Origin: Dipylidium caninum
Taxonomy: Eukaryota > Platyhelminthes > Cestoda > Cyclophyllidea > Dipylidiidae
Length of the DNA stretch: 64,000 nt
Assembly (NCBI GenBank): GCA_017562135.1
Contig: QEYB01000629.1
Location: 620,001 to 684,000 of the forward strand
Direction: 5' to 3'
Shown here: one piece after another, positions 1 through 11,816 of the stretch
Layout of the letters: each line of letters opens with the position of its first letter
How positions within the stretch are numbered: position 1 is the stretch's first letter
Translations under genes and position numbers: made by a program
Notes under the pieces: model-generated
Databases searched by the model: none
What the model was told of the DNA's origin: nothing
Seen by the model: the letters and a program-made list of their open reading frames with translations, nothing else

Positions 1-2198
1 ACTTTGTTGCCAGAAGAAACCAAAATCTTTGCAAAGATTTCATTTGTTGGTTTAGCGATGTCAGAAATTGAAGAATCACCTACAGAAAAAGAGGCGGCAA
101 CTTTGAATGGTTATTGGAGTTAAGAATGTTAGGCTTAAAAACCAACGACAAAGTATTCGTTTCATCTTGACTCTTATCGCTAGTAGATATCGAGTTATGC
201 CATTCTGAGTAGAAGGGGATATTTAAGGCTTAAAAACAGGGTAGATTGGAAAGACAAATCCATGCGACTCCGTAGTAAGTAATTTCTAAAAATAGGCCGA
301 AAAGAAAATGCTTATCATCTAGTAAGTCAAAAAGATAGAGGAATCTGAAGGGGAAACATATTAAACGTTGAATTCACTTATTTCAGTTAGTGAATAGTGA
401 AACATTTGCACACGGAACTCTATTCATAGACGTAATCAAGCAACAAACAGTCCCCATAAAAACCATTTCCTACTAACTAGCTCGTACCTAATAAGGAGTC
501 TGTAAGTTTCTAATAAACCCTCAATCGTCTTTCGAATTCTATCTAGCAGTTTACTGTGTGCCACGGTAAAGAACGCCGAGGCTGTATAACGAAAGATTGA
601 ATGCCGAATTAATAAGCCGTGAGTGACAACTAATTCAGAAAGATATCTGAAAACACAAAGTATAGAAATCATAGGGAAATATAGCGAGAGCAAAGAGAAC
701 TAAATACTATAGCTTTCGCCACAAAATGTAATATCATCTAGGGAATATGATACTATAGGTTTCTTTGAAGTTATGGAGTCATGAAATTCAAATGGCAGCA
801 AGTACAAAACGCCAGACGTTCTATATGAAAAACACAAAAAGGGACCTTCCAATCAGGTTAGTTCCCATAATGTCAACCTGGGACCCCCAAGTAACCCGAA
901 TATTTGGTTGGTGACAGTCAGTGTGAAAGCGATTGATGTAGTGCGGGGCGAGTGAATTGAATTTCCTCATTAACATAATTAGACCATATTATGGAGCCGA
1001 TAGAGTCGTTTATTAAAGGTACGGAGTAAACTCAGATTAGCTAAACCTACAGGTAGAAAAACAACTTACGGTTGAGGGAAGTAAAGAGACTAGCGGCGCT
1101 CCTGCTACCTGCCAGACTGCGAACGGGATCAGACAAATGATGTGGATCGTGCAAACTCTCCAATCCAGGTTCCGAGATCTGATTTTGACCACCTTTATAA
1201 CAAAATCAAAAATTCCGACCGCTAGTAAATCAAACAACACTTACGAAGGTAGGATAAGCGCCTCGAAAGGCATTAGGCTTAATATAACCTAGTCAACATG
1301 GACTGAGGTGCCAGCTACGCTAGGGGAGTACCACTCATTAATATAGGGACCATTAAAATTATACGAAACAGCGTATCGAAAAGATGGAAAAGTAGAGAGC
1401 CGCAAAAAAGGGCCAAAGCCAATTGCAGAGGAAACTATGAGAAAGTGCCAATTAATACCACTCCGGATCTAAGGGGCTAAGAAAATATGAGTAACTAACC
1501 TATAGCATTACATTGTCATGGAATCCAACCTCCTGCTGTGGCTTAAAGTGATCAGATATTGAATTTCATTATTAACACGAGAGTAATCTGTCACCGATCT
1601 CAATTACGTTAACCTGCTTAATTAAACGAAAGTGTCCATCCAATTTTAGAAAACTCTATGAAAACTACTAGTAAAGTAGCAATAACTGGTTAAGGTGGGT
1701 CACGTAAAACTAAGGAACCAATTCTAGGTGTCATCCAAGAAAGCAGTAAACCGCGCATACCAGACGCGTAAATATGGAGTCGAGAGTAAGTCTAATCCCA
1801 GATTTTAGACTAATGGAGACGAAGGCTATGAAAAAAGTTCTCCTTAACAGTTAGCTGTAAAGCAGTCTTACTTTAAAAGACTCATGTCTGAACACTAATT
1901 ACTGATCGAGAAAAAACAGCTTCACAGAGGAAATAATAGAGCGAAAACAAGCGACAGCAAAACGGAATGCTCATTCTACGTAAATGGTCTTAGAAATGTT
2001 GGTGCTCGCAGCAAAAGAAAGTCATATTGCTAAGAGGAAAGTAGAGTAAAATAAAAGATGTTCTTTTCCCTTCCTCTCAGCTAATTAATATGTATGTTAT
2101 TTTTTGTCAAAAGACGCCACAATTATTGCTTCTTCCCACCATCCAATTATTCGACAGCGCTTTGACTACGAGACTTAAAAGTAAGGTAATGGGAGTGA
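1..2198. other. AT-rich stretch, no supported gene
   Basis: No reading frame here can be tied to a protein family, and I could not chain GT/AG sites into convincing exons on either strand. The plus strand is purine-rich, as it is across the minus-strand genes of this window. The missing C-terminal exons of the EDC4 homologue would have to lie here or beyond the left edge, so part of this stretch is probably its introns. The longest minus frames (436-693 and 1037-1240) look like chance. Confidence 0.5.
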
Positions 2199-5100
2199 CT
2201 AACAGTTAAAGATGGGGTCCCCCACGCAACTCATGTTTCCAGGCACAGAATCAAAGGGCTTCTTAAGAGCAGCATCGCCCTCAATAATTCCATCATCATC
2301 GCGGTTGTCTCCATTTGGCTCAGTTGTAGGCGTGCTAATAAGAAAAAACAAGACTTTTAAAGTCATCATACTAACTTCTTGTTCCGCAATAATCACGGGT
2401 GAAGAGTGTTGGAGAGTTGGGGTCAGAGACAGGAACGGTATAATATGAATGTTTCGATCACCTTTTTAGGAAAAATGTTTCGGGGGATTTAACTTTAATG
2501 CCAAAAATCGGGGTCAAAACTTTGCGACCAAACCAACGGCTAAACGTAATGCGAAAAGGCAATCGAAACAACACGAAAAACCACGAATTTGCGCCTAACT
2601 TTGACAAGTTCCTGTCTCATATTAAAAGGTCAATCTAAGGACCACTTTGAGGGACAATGAAACTCACAATGAGAAGAGAATACACTAGTAAAAACGAACA
2701 AGGCAAAAACATTTTGTTTCGAGCGACATCAAAAATCGAAACTGTAACGTGACAGCAAACCTAACAAATGTTGGGACGACAGCAATGACTTCTAATAAAA
2801 ATTGCTGGTAACCGACAAGCTTGGTTACCATGTCAAAAAATCAACTAGACTTGTGGCATTTACCATTGTTTTCCTTTTGCACAGTATTTTAGGACCACGT
2901 GGAATGACTAGCAAAACGAGTAAGGTTGTCACACATTCCATACGGACAATGGAATAAACGAACAAATGACATTAAGGTAAACATCAAAAGCGAGTCCAAA
3001 AAGGCCAGTGCCATCGTTATTTGCGCTCGATATGAAGCAACTTTCTGGGGAATCGACGAAAAATTTAAGGCTAACATTACCGTTAAACTACCATATTGTT
3101 ATCGTATACCATTGTCAAAGCACTTTAAAGCAAGACATTGAGGACGTTAAATTTCTAGAACAAAGCAATTATAAGAAAAAAATACTCACGCTTCACTTTC
3201 AGAAGCAGCACGAGGAGTGCCTAAAAAATCAGTGCAAAATTTTGAATAATAAGTGATGGGAAGGCAGGAGTATGGTGATATCTAAAAAACCTACTGGAGT
3301 CCGCAGAAGGGGAATTCGCGGTGGGAGGCGAAGGGAAAGTTACAACTTCCGGCACTAATGCACGAAATTGAGATGTTGAATTTGGCCTTCGACTAAACAT
3401 CTTCGTTAGCACGCCAAAAGGATTGGTGAATCTAGTGGAGGAGTAAGCCCAGTAAGATTTTTTAGTTTCGTTCTAAACTCACGAGGAATTTTTCTCCGCT
3501 TCAGGCAGTATGGGCGACAAGCAATTGTCGGTTACCTAGAAAAAGAAATCAGTAAAGATACCAGAACCTACTGTCGATAGGGGAACTTTCTCAACTGGGG
3601 ATTCCGTGATGCGGTGCTTCTCATTTTTCTCTGTGGAAAGGGTTTCCAGATAGGAAAAAAATATGGGCAACTTACGTTGATCTGATTGCATGTAAGTGTT
3701 TATAGGTACAAAAAAACTCAATTTCCCCGTCTGTAGTTCCCTATAAAAGAAAAAAATGCAAGAAATGAGGCGACCACTTACCTAGGATGGATCAAAGTTA
3801 GAAGAACTTCGATTTTGTCACTGTCTTGAGGATCGTAGGTTGTGAAGGCTGTACAACGCAGAATAGAGAGGTTTTAGGTCATAAAAAAAGTGGTGGATAA
3901 AAGTATATCAAACATGCACATACATGTGCGCCGTCGAAGCAAATCGAAAGAGGCGAAGCCGCACAGAATACTTAAGTTATGCTAAGTGAACATTTAGAAG
4001 TTTTAACCAATAAGGCTTAAGATTTCATAGCTAGCTCAGTAGTCAGCAGTGAATGATCAACCCATATACACATCAAATAAGCGAATAACAGCTAAATTTA
4101 GTAAACGCTTTTCTGGTTACCAGAAAGGTTCTACTAGGGCAAAAATAACTACTCACGACAATCCAGTGAAAGCGAACGTGAAATTTGATTAGCATCAAAT
4201 GCAATACACGGACTGACAAGGGGAAATTCGCTGACACACTGAAATCGCATCTCCTCAGGACTATCAGGCTTTCGAGATAAATGTAGCGTATAAAGAACCT
4301 TGAAAAGTGGAAAAAAGTGGGGTCAAATTTAAATGAAAACTTATTTAAAGAACAGACCCGTCAACTTAATTTTCAGAGCAATAGAAAGCGAAACCCCACG
4401 CCATACATCTCAAAACCATTGCCTTCAATACGTAATTCGTTTTATTTCAGCGTCACAACCGCTAAAAGTATGAGTGGAGAGGCTGTTATGAGAATTCCTT
4501 CATTCATCCATGACAGCATTATTCTCATTAGTGCACGGGGAAGGTTCAGGCACCGCATCCACTGGAGGAGGATTCTTTTGGGGTTGCATTCCGAACCTAT
4601 GCGAATCCTCCACAGCGTCCTTCCCCTTAGCACCGGTCTTCACAATTTCTGTAGACGGCCTAGCCGCCATATCAGCTGGTTTCACTTTCCCTTGGCGACG
4701 TCGACGTTTAACAACTACACCAGAAGAGGTTTGTCTAGCCCTTACAGTTACTCTCTTTTTTAATGCGGCCATAGGGGGTCTGTGTTGAATTGGTGCCCTT
4801 TTTTGCCGCCCATGAGAGGAGAGCCGGGTTCTCAAAGGTGGGCGGCGACTTCTAAATGGGGCGTGTAGGCGCTTTCGGGTGGGAACTTTGTCATGATTGG
4901 AGTTGTTCCCGTAGTCGCCACTAAGACCACAGGTACACGCACTACTACTTGGTTTCGTGCGTTTGGACTTGCTAGGCATTGTGTGAAGCAAGGCGGAACA
5001 GGAGCAGACAATTCCGCAAAAACAATGTTAAGTGGAACGGGTCACAAATCAATGCAAATTCGAAAGACACGTGGTCAAAATTAGATACGGACATTGATCA

Positions 5101-6862
5101 AATTCATTAATATGCACTAATTGACCATGCCCTTGAGGCTTGTGACTTGAAGTACATTTTCTACTGTTCTGAGGTCGAAAAAATTTCCCTAGTTTTGGCA
5201 AAACAGCGCATTTTTGTGGTATTATTAAAAAGTGCCATTTTTAAGCGGAATTACACTCTGACACAAATTGGGTCTCGAAAATTTCAAAAACTTTAAAAAT
5301 AAGTTGTGATACACATAGATAAATGATTAGAATGTTAAATGAACTAGTGGTACGACACAAATATGATAACATTGGGAATAAACTGTTAAACCCAGTTAGG
5401 ATAAAAGGATAGAATTCAATGAATTGGCAATAAAGTAGTAATTTGTTTGAACTACTAATAGTACCACTATCAGGAACAGGTTAATCATAAATAAATATAA
5501 TGAGTGGCGTACTGTACGTTTGACGTCACTGGCTAACAGCAACCCAGTAGCAGCATCGAAATGAGTAATGAGCACGGGCTGAACAGAACACTTCGAATCA
5601 TGACTTTCTTCATGATTCAACTCCCCGTCAGGACAAAATCGAATACTCTGAACCAGAGAGTAATCGGGCAGGCGCCAGAGACACAACTCCCGATTAAAGT
5701 TCATTCCCCCGATTAAATAACCTTGCGGGGCAGCCACACTGCAAAAGATAACACAATAATGGAATGGAAGAAATTCACTGAAATAAAAATAAGGTAAAAT
5801 AGTTAGATTACCATTTGTGACCAAAATAATGAAGAGTGGATATCGGAGAGTTTTCGGGTGTCAACCATTCGAGATAAGGACTGAAGGAGTAAAGTGAAAT
5901 GTACCTGAACTTCACCTGCCTACCTAAGAACTCCTGACTTGATATCCGATAATTTAAACATTAGAATTTGGCCGAGTTTCGTGCCGATAAAAAAGCTTGA
6001 AGCATCGGCAGAGAACTCCATTGCCTCAACACTGGTACGACAAGTATTCAATTTCACTAACATCTTGCTTAAAAGACGCGGAAATGAAGAATAGTAAGTT
6101 GAGGCTATGTTTAAATCAATTGGATTAGAAGACATTTGCTCCGTAATTCCATTCAGGTCGAGAATATAAGTCTAAAACAACGTGCACAACTTGCAGAATA
6201 AACAAGTCTACCTCATCATCTAAAGAAGCCGCTAAAAGCAATGAGGTATCCTTGTGTTCTTCTGGGATGGCCAACCTAGGTCCCCATTTAAGGGAGCAAC
6301 GAACGAGTTTCGAATTATTGTCATTGAGATTAATGGATATTAAGAGATTAGTGACAGCGTCACCATGGTTTACCTAGACCAGAAATACGGTAAAACATAA
6401 TTTTACGTGGAAAATTTTAAGCATCCCATCGAAACTCAACACAGCCAGTATCGGTACACTGAACAAGGAGAAGTCGAGCGTAAGGAAGTCGCTGTCAAAA
6501 TTCTTTAGAAGAGATCTGACACGTGTCGCGTGGTGAGCAATACGTACTAGAGCTTTGGAATGAGTTCCTGCAACATTACACCTACACAAAACTTACCTTT
6601 AATCAACCAAGCAATGTTTCCCGACGCCGAATGGGTCGCAAGCAGCTTTGTCGAATAATACTTGTATTCCCAGTCGTACGACACGAGGGGTGACACGATC
6701 ATCTAATGAAATGAAACAGGATACAAGGCCTACGGAATGGCTGGAAAATTTCCCCTCAGCTCCGATAGCAGTAGCCCGGCTAGAGATAATATCGACAGAT
6801 GAAGAGCTTATTGCAACACTATTCTCACAGCCGTTACCGTCTAGAACTCTAAAGAAGGCCAT
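2199..6862 (-). CDS. EDC4: EDC4/Ge-1 homologue, mRNA-decapping scaffold (multi-exon, 3' end unresolved)
   Basis: EDC4 is the WD40 scaffold of the Dcp1/Dcp2 decapping complex in cytoplasmic P-bodies. Exons read on the minus strand: 6862-6734, 6702-6597, 6567-6407, 6373-6212, 6171-5924, 5880-5812, 5777-5513, 4298-4157, 3848-3782, 3740-3676, 3630-3572, 3535-3483, 3431-3295, 3220-3190, and 2334 down to about 2204 or 2199. Every junction has GT/AG ends and phase is kept through all 15 exons. Family landmarks in order are YDWEYKYY, ALVRIAHHATRVRSLLK, a blade ending DGMLKIFHV, FSADASSFFIGTKLGQILMF, the NRELCLW blade, SDVKRT followed by VLYTLHLSRKPDSP, and an FFVPINTYM-type segment. The start at 6862 is the first in-frame ATG. 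An acceptor-like site at about 6893 allows an upstream exon. The last exon either stops at TAG 2199-2201 or splices at GTTAGT. I did not find the helical C-terminal domain expected in EDC4, so the gene probably continues leftward. No frameshift was seen in the resolved exons. Confidence 0.85.
4299..5512 (-). other. Large EDC4 intron hosting a nested ORF
   Basis: This intron of about 1.2 kb lies between the EDC4 exon ending in SDVKRT and the exon beginning VLYTLHL. Both splice sites fit: the donor is ACA|GTACGC and the acceptor ends TTTTCAAG. The phase is 0 on both sides, and the two peptides are adjacent in EDC4 relatives. Most neighbouring introns are 29-51 nt, with a few of about 185-850 nt. 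This one carries a 480-nt open frame on the same strand. Confidence 0.75.
4500..4979 (-). CDS. Hypothetical very basic intronless protein nested in an EDC4 intron
   Basis: This is a 159-residue frame from an ATG in the context CACACAATGCCT at 4979 to a TGA at 4500. It begins MPSKSKRTKPSSS and is rich in Lys, Arg, Pro and Ser. Clusters such as VVVKRRRRQGKVK would serve as a nuclear-localisation or nucleic-acid-binding patch. The tail is more acidic and Pro-rich (PPPVDAVPEPSP) and ends NAVMDE. No domain is recognised. It lies wholly inside the 4299-5512 intron of the EDC4 gene in the same orientation. It could be a nested gene, a retrocopy, an alternative terminal exon or chance; the length and composition favour something real over chance. 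The plus-strand frames over it are shadows. Confidence 0.45.
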   Translation of the reverse strand: MPSKSKRTKPSSSACTCGLSGDYGNNSNHDKVPTRKRLHAPFRSRRPPLRTRLSSHGRQKRAPIQHRPPMAALKKRVTVRARQTSSGVVVKRRRRQGKVKPADMAARPSTEIVKTGAKGKDAVEDSHRFGMQPQKNPPPVDAVPEPSPCTNENNAVMDE

Positions 6863-7839
6863 TAACAGGAGACGAATTTTACATTTTCTGAGAGAGCGAC
6901 ATCATAATATCCAAAAAAAATGAAAACAGGAGGCAGACGGGCCAAAAGTGGCGGTTACGGAGCTGAACGCCCAATCAGAACGTTGAAGAGAGAAAGGACA
7001 TTTCTAAACCCTAGGAAATAAACACTGCATCGAGCTTTACTCATTTAAACTTGTTAGATATTCTCACTTCGTCGTTTTAAAGGACGTATAGCATCGCTTT
7101 AACATAGCTTATTAGGGATTTGCACTACGAATGGTGATTTGAATATCAAAGAGGATTATAGCATTATTTTTCCAAATCTTAGTGGTATTGGGAAGAAGTT
7201 AATAAACTAAATCATCCGTCCTTACAGGGTCTTCATTGTACCCGTTGTGAATGGCACAAATAGATGATCAAACTGCATTACAAACGACATGTCGCGAAAT
7301 TACAATGCAAACAAGAAAAGTAGTGTAAGAAACCACACGAGAGTAGTAAATACTCAAGAAATTGCCGGCAAACAGAGCAGGGTACAAATTGGCTTCCATG
7401 GTGTTGGGCTTAGCCACGTTCTCAGTGGGCTCTCCAAAAGATTATCACCATTGCCACCTTTCATAGAGGCGATCCTTCCATCCAAACCCATTTCCAAGTA
7501 GCTGAACCATATGGTTCTTGACGGCAAATTAATTAATGCACCCGACCTACCCATGAGAAGTCTGCTGCAAAATTATGCGAACGCAAGGGGAAACTTTTCG
7601 TATTTTAAACACATATATGAAAGATGTGCTGTCCAAAGTTTCTGAAGAGCAACCCCAATACTGCATAAATTACTTTTTAACGGGACATTAACGTCTCGGC
7701 TATTTTGTAATGGCCAGAGTAAACCTACTGTTGCGGCAGTTGTTTAAACGTATCGGCCACGCGGTCAAGGTTGACGTGAATGGCCTGCAGATGTCATTAA
7801 TTTACGCGCGTCATTTGTGTCAGTCGCGTTGTTGTCGCG
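6863..7839. promoter_or_regulatory. Divergent intergenic region between EDC4 and glutamate dehydrogenase
   Basis: About 1 kb separates the first resolved ATG of the minus-strand EDC4 gene from the ATG of plus-strand glutamate dehydrogenase, so both promoters, or one bidirectional promoter, must lie here. I see no strong TATA box or other nameable element. The last 150 bases before the glutamate dehydrogenase ATG are richer in CG dinucleotides (GCCACGCGGTC, TTTACGCGCGTC, GTCGCGTTGTTGTCGCG) than the rest, which suits a housekeeping promoter or 5' UTR. Confidence 0.4.
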
Positions 7840-9757
7840 ATGCTTTCCCCTAAGTTCGTTACCTCTCTGAATGGACTGGCCAAGGTTCTTTCCTTCCCCG
7901 CCTTCGCCAAATTTTCAAATATGGTGCGAGAAATGCCGTTTCACGAAATGGTTGGGACGTTCTATGATAATGCCGCCCATTTGATCGAGAAAAAGTTATG
8001 TGCAGAGCTTCCCTGGCAGGGCCCTGCAGACCGTAAGTTAGAGTATGTCAGGGGAGTTCTCCATAACATTAAGGCCGTTGATAACGCCCTTGAGTTACAC
8101 TTCCCCATTAAGAAAGATGACGGTTCTTACCAAATAATTCAAGCTTGGCGCTGTCAACACAGTCGCCACAGATTGCCTTGCAAAGGTGGAATTCGCTACG
8201 CCGCTGATGTTAACATGGGTGAAGTGTTAGCCCTCGCTTCCTTGATGACATTTAAGTGTGCTGTTCTTAATGTCCCCTATGGTGGTGCTAAAGGGGGTAT
8301 TCGTATCGACCCCAAAGCCTACTCAGTCACTGAAATAGAACGTATCACTCGTCGATATGCTTTAGAACTCGCGAAAAAGGGCTATCTTGGGGCTTTTATA
8401 GATGTACCCGCTCCAGATATGGGTACCAGCGAGCGGGAAATGGCTTGGATTGCTGACACTTACTCCCAAACCATCGGTGAGCTCATTCTCTCTAGATTCC
8501 CTATATTTTTCAACCTTTAAAAATGGAAAATTCTTTATAGGCTACCAGGATATTAATTCGAAGGGTTGTGTAACTGGCAAACCAATTGATCAATGCGGTA
8601 TTCACGGTCGTACTGCCGCTACTGGGCTTGTAAGTCAAATTCTCATGCTGTCTGGATTCTTTTGGCATCCTTAACGCATTATTTGCTTCTTAGGGTCTTT
8701 TTTACACTCTGAAGACCTTTATCGAGGATTCAAAATGGGCAAACAAATGCGGTCTCTCAACGGGAATCAAGGGAAAGACATTTATTGTTCAAGGCTATGG
8801 GAATGTCGGTCAGTACAGCGCCGACTTTTTACACGAGGCAGGAGCCAAGTGTATCGGCGTAATAGAGCTCGATGGTAGTATCTACAATCCTGAAGGAATC
8901 GATGTTCCATCGTTAAACGCTTATAAATTGATTCAAGGTGGTATTGTTGGTTTTCCTGGCGCTCAGGCTTACACTGATGGGCATCTGCTCTGCCAGAAGT
9001 GCGATATTCTTATTCCTGCAGCAAATGAGCGTCAAATTAACATAGAGAACGCCGATAGAATTCAAGCAAAATTAATTATTGAAGGTGCTAACGGTCCAAC
9101 CACACCTTCCGCGGACAAAATCCTGCAACGTAAAAATGTTCTTGTTCTTCCCGACCTTCTGGCTAATGCCGGAGGGGTGTGTGTCTCTTATTTTGAGTGG
9201 TTGAAGAATCTCAATCACGTTAGTTATGGAAAGCTCTACTTCAAATATGAGAAGGACAACCATCGCCATATTCTTAGTAGGTGTACACTAAGCACTCTTT
9301 AGTGGTCCTGTGGTTTTTAATACTATTTGTATGTACTTTTTTCAGACAGTGTTGGCCAATCTTTTGAAAGAGCATTTGGAAAAAAGATCGAAGTTGAACC
9401 GACAAAGGAGTTCGAAGAACGCTACGATGTGAGTGTTAAATGTGAGAGTTTTTTCTATATTGATGTGTCCGACTAAAATTTCGATGTTTCCGTTATCCGT
9501 AGAATATCTCAGAAGAGGATGTTGTTCGTTCGGGCCTTCACTACAGCGTAGAGCGTGCATCTAAGGTGGGTTTAATTCTCTCGCCCTCCCTTTGGGATGC
9601 ATTTTTAGCTGAAATGTTTATTATTTTTCTTCTCCAGATTATCATGGATACTTGTGAACGCTATAATCTTGGCTTGGATGTTCGTACAGCGGCCTATATT
9701 AGTGCCATTGAAAAAATTTTCTATACATACCACAGATCGGGATTAACATTCAACTAA
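7840..9757 (+). CDS. GDH: Glutamate dehydrogenase, mitochondrial type (complete, 6 exons, 524 aa)
   Basis: The enzyme catalyses reversible oxidative deamination of glutamate to 2-oxoglutarate and ammonia with NAD(P), normally in the mitochondrial matrix. Exons are 7840-8476, 8541-8629, 8694-9276, 9346-9428, 9503-9565 and 9638-9757. They total 1,575 nt with consistent phase and no internal stop, giving 524 residues, close to the animal enzyme. Visible signatures are [19 protein letters not shown], the catalytic-lysine motif [34 protein letters not shown], the nucleotide-binding [20 protein letters not shown], the animal-type antenna [11 protein letters not shown], and the C-terminus [17 protein letters not shown]. 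Residues 1-35 are hydrophobic and basic with few acids, as in a mitochondrial presequence. The introns are 64-74 nt. The gene is clean, unlike the V-ATPase gene further right. The left palindrome arm begins 239 bp after its stop codon. Confidence 0.96.
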
Positions 9758-9996
9758 TCCACATGCCCCGTTAACTTAGGATTTAGCTTTTTGCGTGTTG
9801 CTGTTGCTATCATTAATAAGTGTATTTCAAGGATATCATGCAGTCTTTTGTCTGCTGTTGGTCGGATTGTTTACTCAGCAAACTTTTGCGCAGATAAGGT
9901 CTAGGGAGTTGGTGATGCATGTTTATGGTGATGAAAGTAGTATTAACTGAGTTTGAAAGACGTCTAAATTTATAATTAGTTTTGCCACGTTACATT
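9758..9996. other. Glutamate dehydrogenase 3' flank up to the palindrome
   Basis: This T-rich plus-strand sequence between the glutamate dehydrogenase stop and the left palindrome arm presumably holds the 3' UTR. No canonical AATAAA was found with confidence; the nearest AT-rich candidate is around 9810-9820. The arm boundary near 9997 was placed where the reverse complement of the right arm stops matching. Confidence 0.4.
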
Positions 9997-11150
9997 TAAT
10001 CTAACTGATCTCACTCGATGTTTTTTCCGGCACTCTCTTGTGTTACGAATGGAACTGATCTCTAGCTATCGAGTTGGAAAAGGTTTATCACCCTCAAGCC
10101 TTCCATAAAGGCATTTATGTAACATCTACTAAATCATTTGAACATTCAGTACTAATAATGGCTTGATGACCTTGTTGTGCGATGAGCTTGTTTTTGCTCG
10201 ACTAAACTAGGCCAATGCTGAGGACAACTATTCACTCAGGCTCCCGATAGAGAAAATTAGTTGTAAGATGAGCGAGGATGCTGTTACGGTCAGGAGAAGT
10301 TTGAAAAGGTTAATTGTTCTGTTATACAAGAGGTTGATTGGATAACGATATTTACTGGAGCATAAAAAGGCACGGTTTTTTCAAGGGGACGCAGATCACT
10401 TACGTAAAACATGCGGGAGGAGATTTCGCTGACGCAGTGAAAGGAATGCAATTTCATTAGAGCAGCGTGATCATTAGTGGAAAGGGATAACGATATCACC
10501 AAAATACACCATTCATGCATTAGGGAAGTGGCTCCCCGCCAACGCTTAACATGAGGTAATCAACACACACACTAAATTAAGGAAAGAAACTTAGAAAGAC
10601 TAGGGCAAAGAGGGGAAGAACAAAGTAAATGCAAAGCGGAATCAAAAGCTTCCACGAATGAGAAACATTCGCTGCTACCGAGATCTGGTAGAAATACGCT
10701 CAGGCACTCTGGCTACTAATCTAATTCTCATGCCATTGGACGTCCAACACCAACACATAGTCGCACACTCTTCCAATCCTCTGCATCACATCACGTCACA
10801 TCACGTCGCGACACATCTCACTTCACATCATCACGTCTCGCCCCGTCTCTCTTTGACTGGCTTTACCTCAACCACAACCAGTGCTGCGATTCGCGGCCGA
10901 AGCAGTTCCACCTGACGCTCCCACGAACCATCTCCTCGACTCTTCTGTTTACCCTGGGTTGTAGAGGCACCCAAGTACGTGCTTTACTCTGCATTGCGCC
11001 AGTGCATGCACTATTTCTACGGTGAAGCACCCCCACGACCACCACGATTTCGGCTCGAGTATCAGAAGCACGTGAACGCACCACCAGGGAGAGGAAGACG
11101 CATGGATCAGGGTGCACGAATTAGGGGCGGTCGTGCTCTCTCACCACCCT

Positions 11151-11200
11151 GCATGGCACGGCACGGCATGGCACGGCACGGCACGGCACGGCACGGCACG
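11151..11200 (+). repeat. GGCAC pentanucleotide tandem tract, left arm
   Basis: About ten copies of GGCAC lie here, two of them with the variant GGCAT. The mirror tract in the right arm is at 22651-22700, read as GTGCC. The variant units have the same order when the arms are compared in opposite orientation, so the tract predates the inverted duplication. Confidence 0.9.
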
Positions 11201-11494
11201 CAGCGCTCGCTCGTGGACACGGTCGTCTGTCACCTCATCACCTCATCACGAGGCTACGATGCGAGCAATGCACCACGTTGGCGGCGTTGATCGCGTAGGA
11301 ATGCGTGCTCCTACACAAAGTCGTCATCTTCGCACTCCACGAGACGAGACTTCGAAATCGCCTCCTCCAGTCGAGGCTCTCCCCTGTCTCGCACATTTCA
11401 GACCAGGTTAGCTGAGGTGGTGTGACAGGTGCAATGCGTCTGGCCACTGCGAGGCGGCCTCAACTTCGTGTCAGACGTCAAACGACGTGTCGCA

Positions 11495-11530
11495 CGTGTC
11501 AGGCGTGTCAGGCGTGTCAGGCGTGTCGTA
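11495..11530 (+). repeat. 9-bp GTGTCAGGC tandem repeat, left arm
   Basis: Three full copies of GTGTCAGGC lie here with partial units on both sides. The mirrored copy is at about 22325-22360 in the right arm, as GCCTGACAC. Confidence 0.85.
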
Positions 11531-11782
11531 CTTCATTTCACCATTACGGGATGACATGCAGAGTGATATCGTTAGAGATTGCCGCCTTGCCGAAGACAGG
11601 TAAGACGTGGACAGTCAACGGTTGCTTGACTCTGATGCCAAGACGTGTGCAAAGCACCAATCCATTGTCAGGCCCACTTCGTCTGATTTAAACTCCTGCT
11701 AATAACAGTGACACGACCACGAGAGTTTGAGAAGGGAATGAAGAAACAAAAGATGATGAGGTGGTTGGTCAAGTTGGTTGGT

Positions 11783-11816
11783 GAGGAGGAGGAGGAGGAG
11801 GAGGAGGAGGAGGAGG
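11783..11816 (+). repeat. (GGA)n microsatellite, left arm
   Basis: This is a pure GGA run of about eleven units. The partner in the right arm is the (CCT)n run at about 22033-22068, of slightly different length. Confidence 0.9.

Noticed and set aside
2212..2448. Plus-strand 78-residue frame
   Set aside because: Antisense of the minus-strand EDC4 exon starting at 2334, which continues the phase of the upstream exon.
4317..4788. Plus-strand frames of 148 and 92 residues
   Set aside because: They are antisense shadows of the EDC4 intron ORF. They lack any family resemblance or splice support.
7354..7554. Minus frame of 66 residues between EDC4 and glutamate dehydrogenase as an N-terminal EDC4 exon
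   Set aside because: No clear splice sites and no convincing resemblance to the EDC4 N-terminus, which is poorly conserved in any case.
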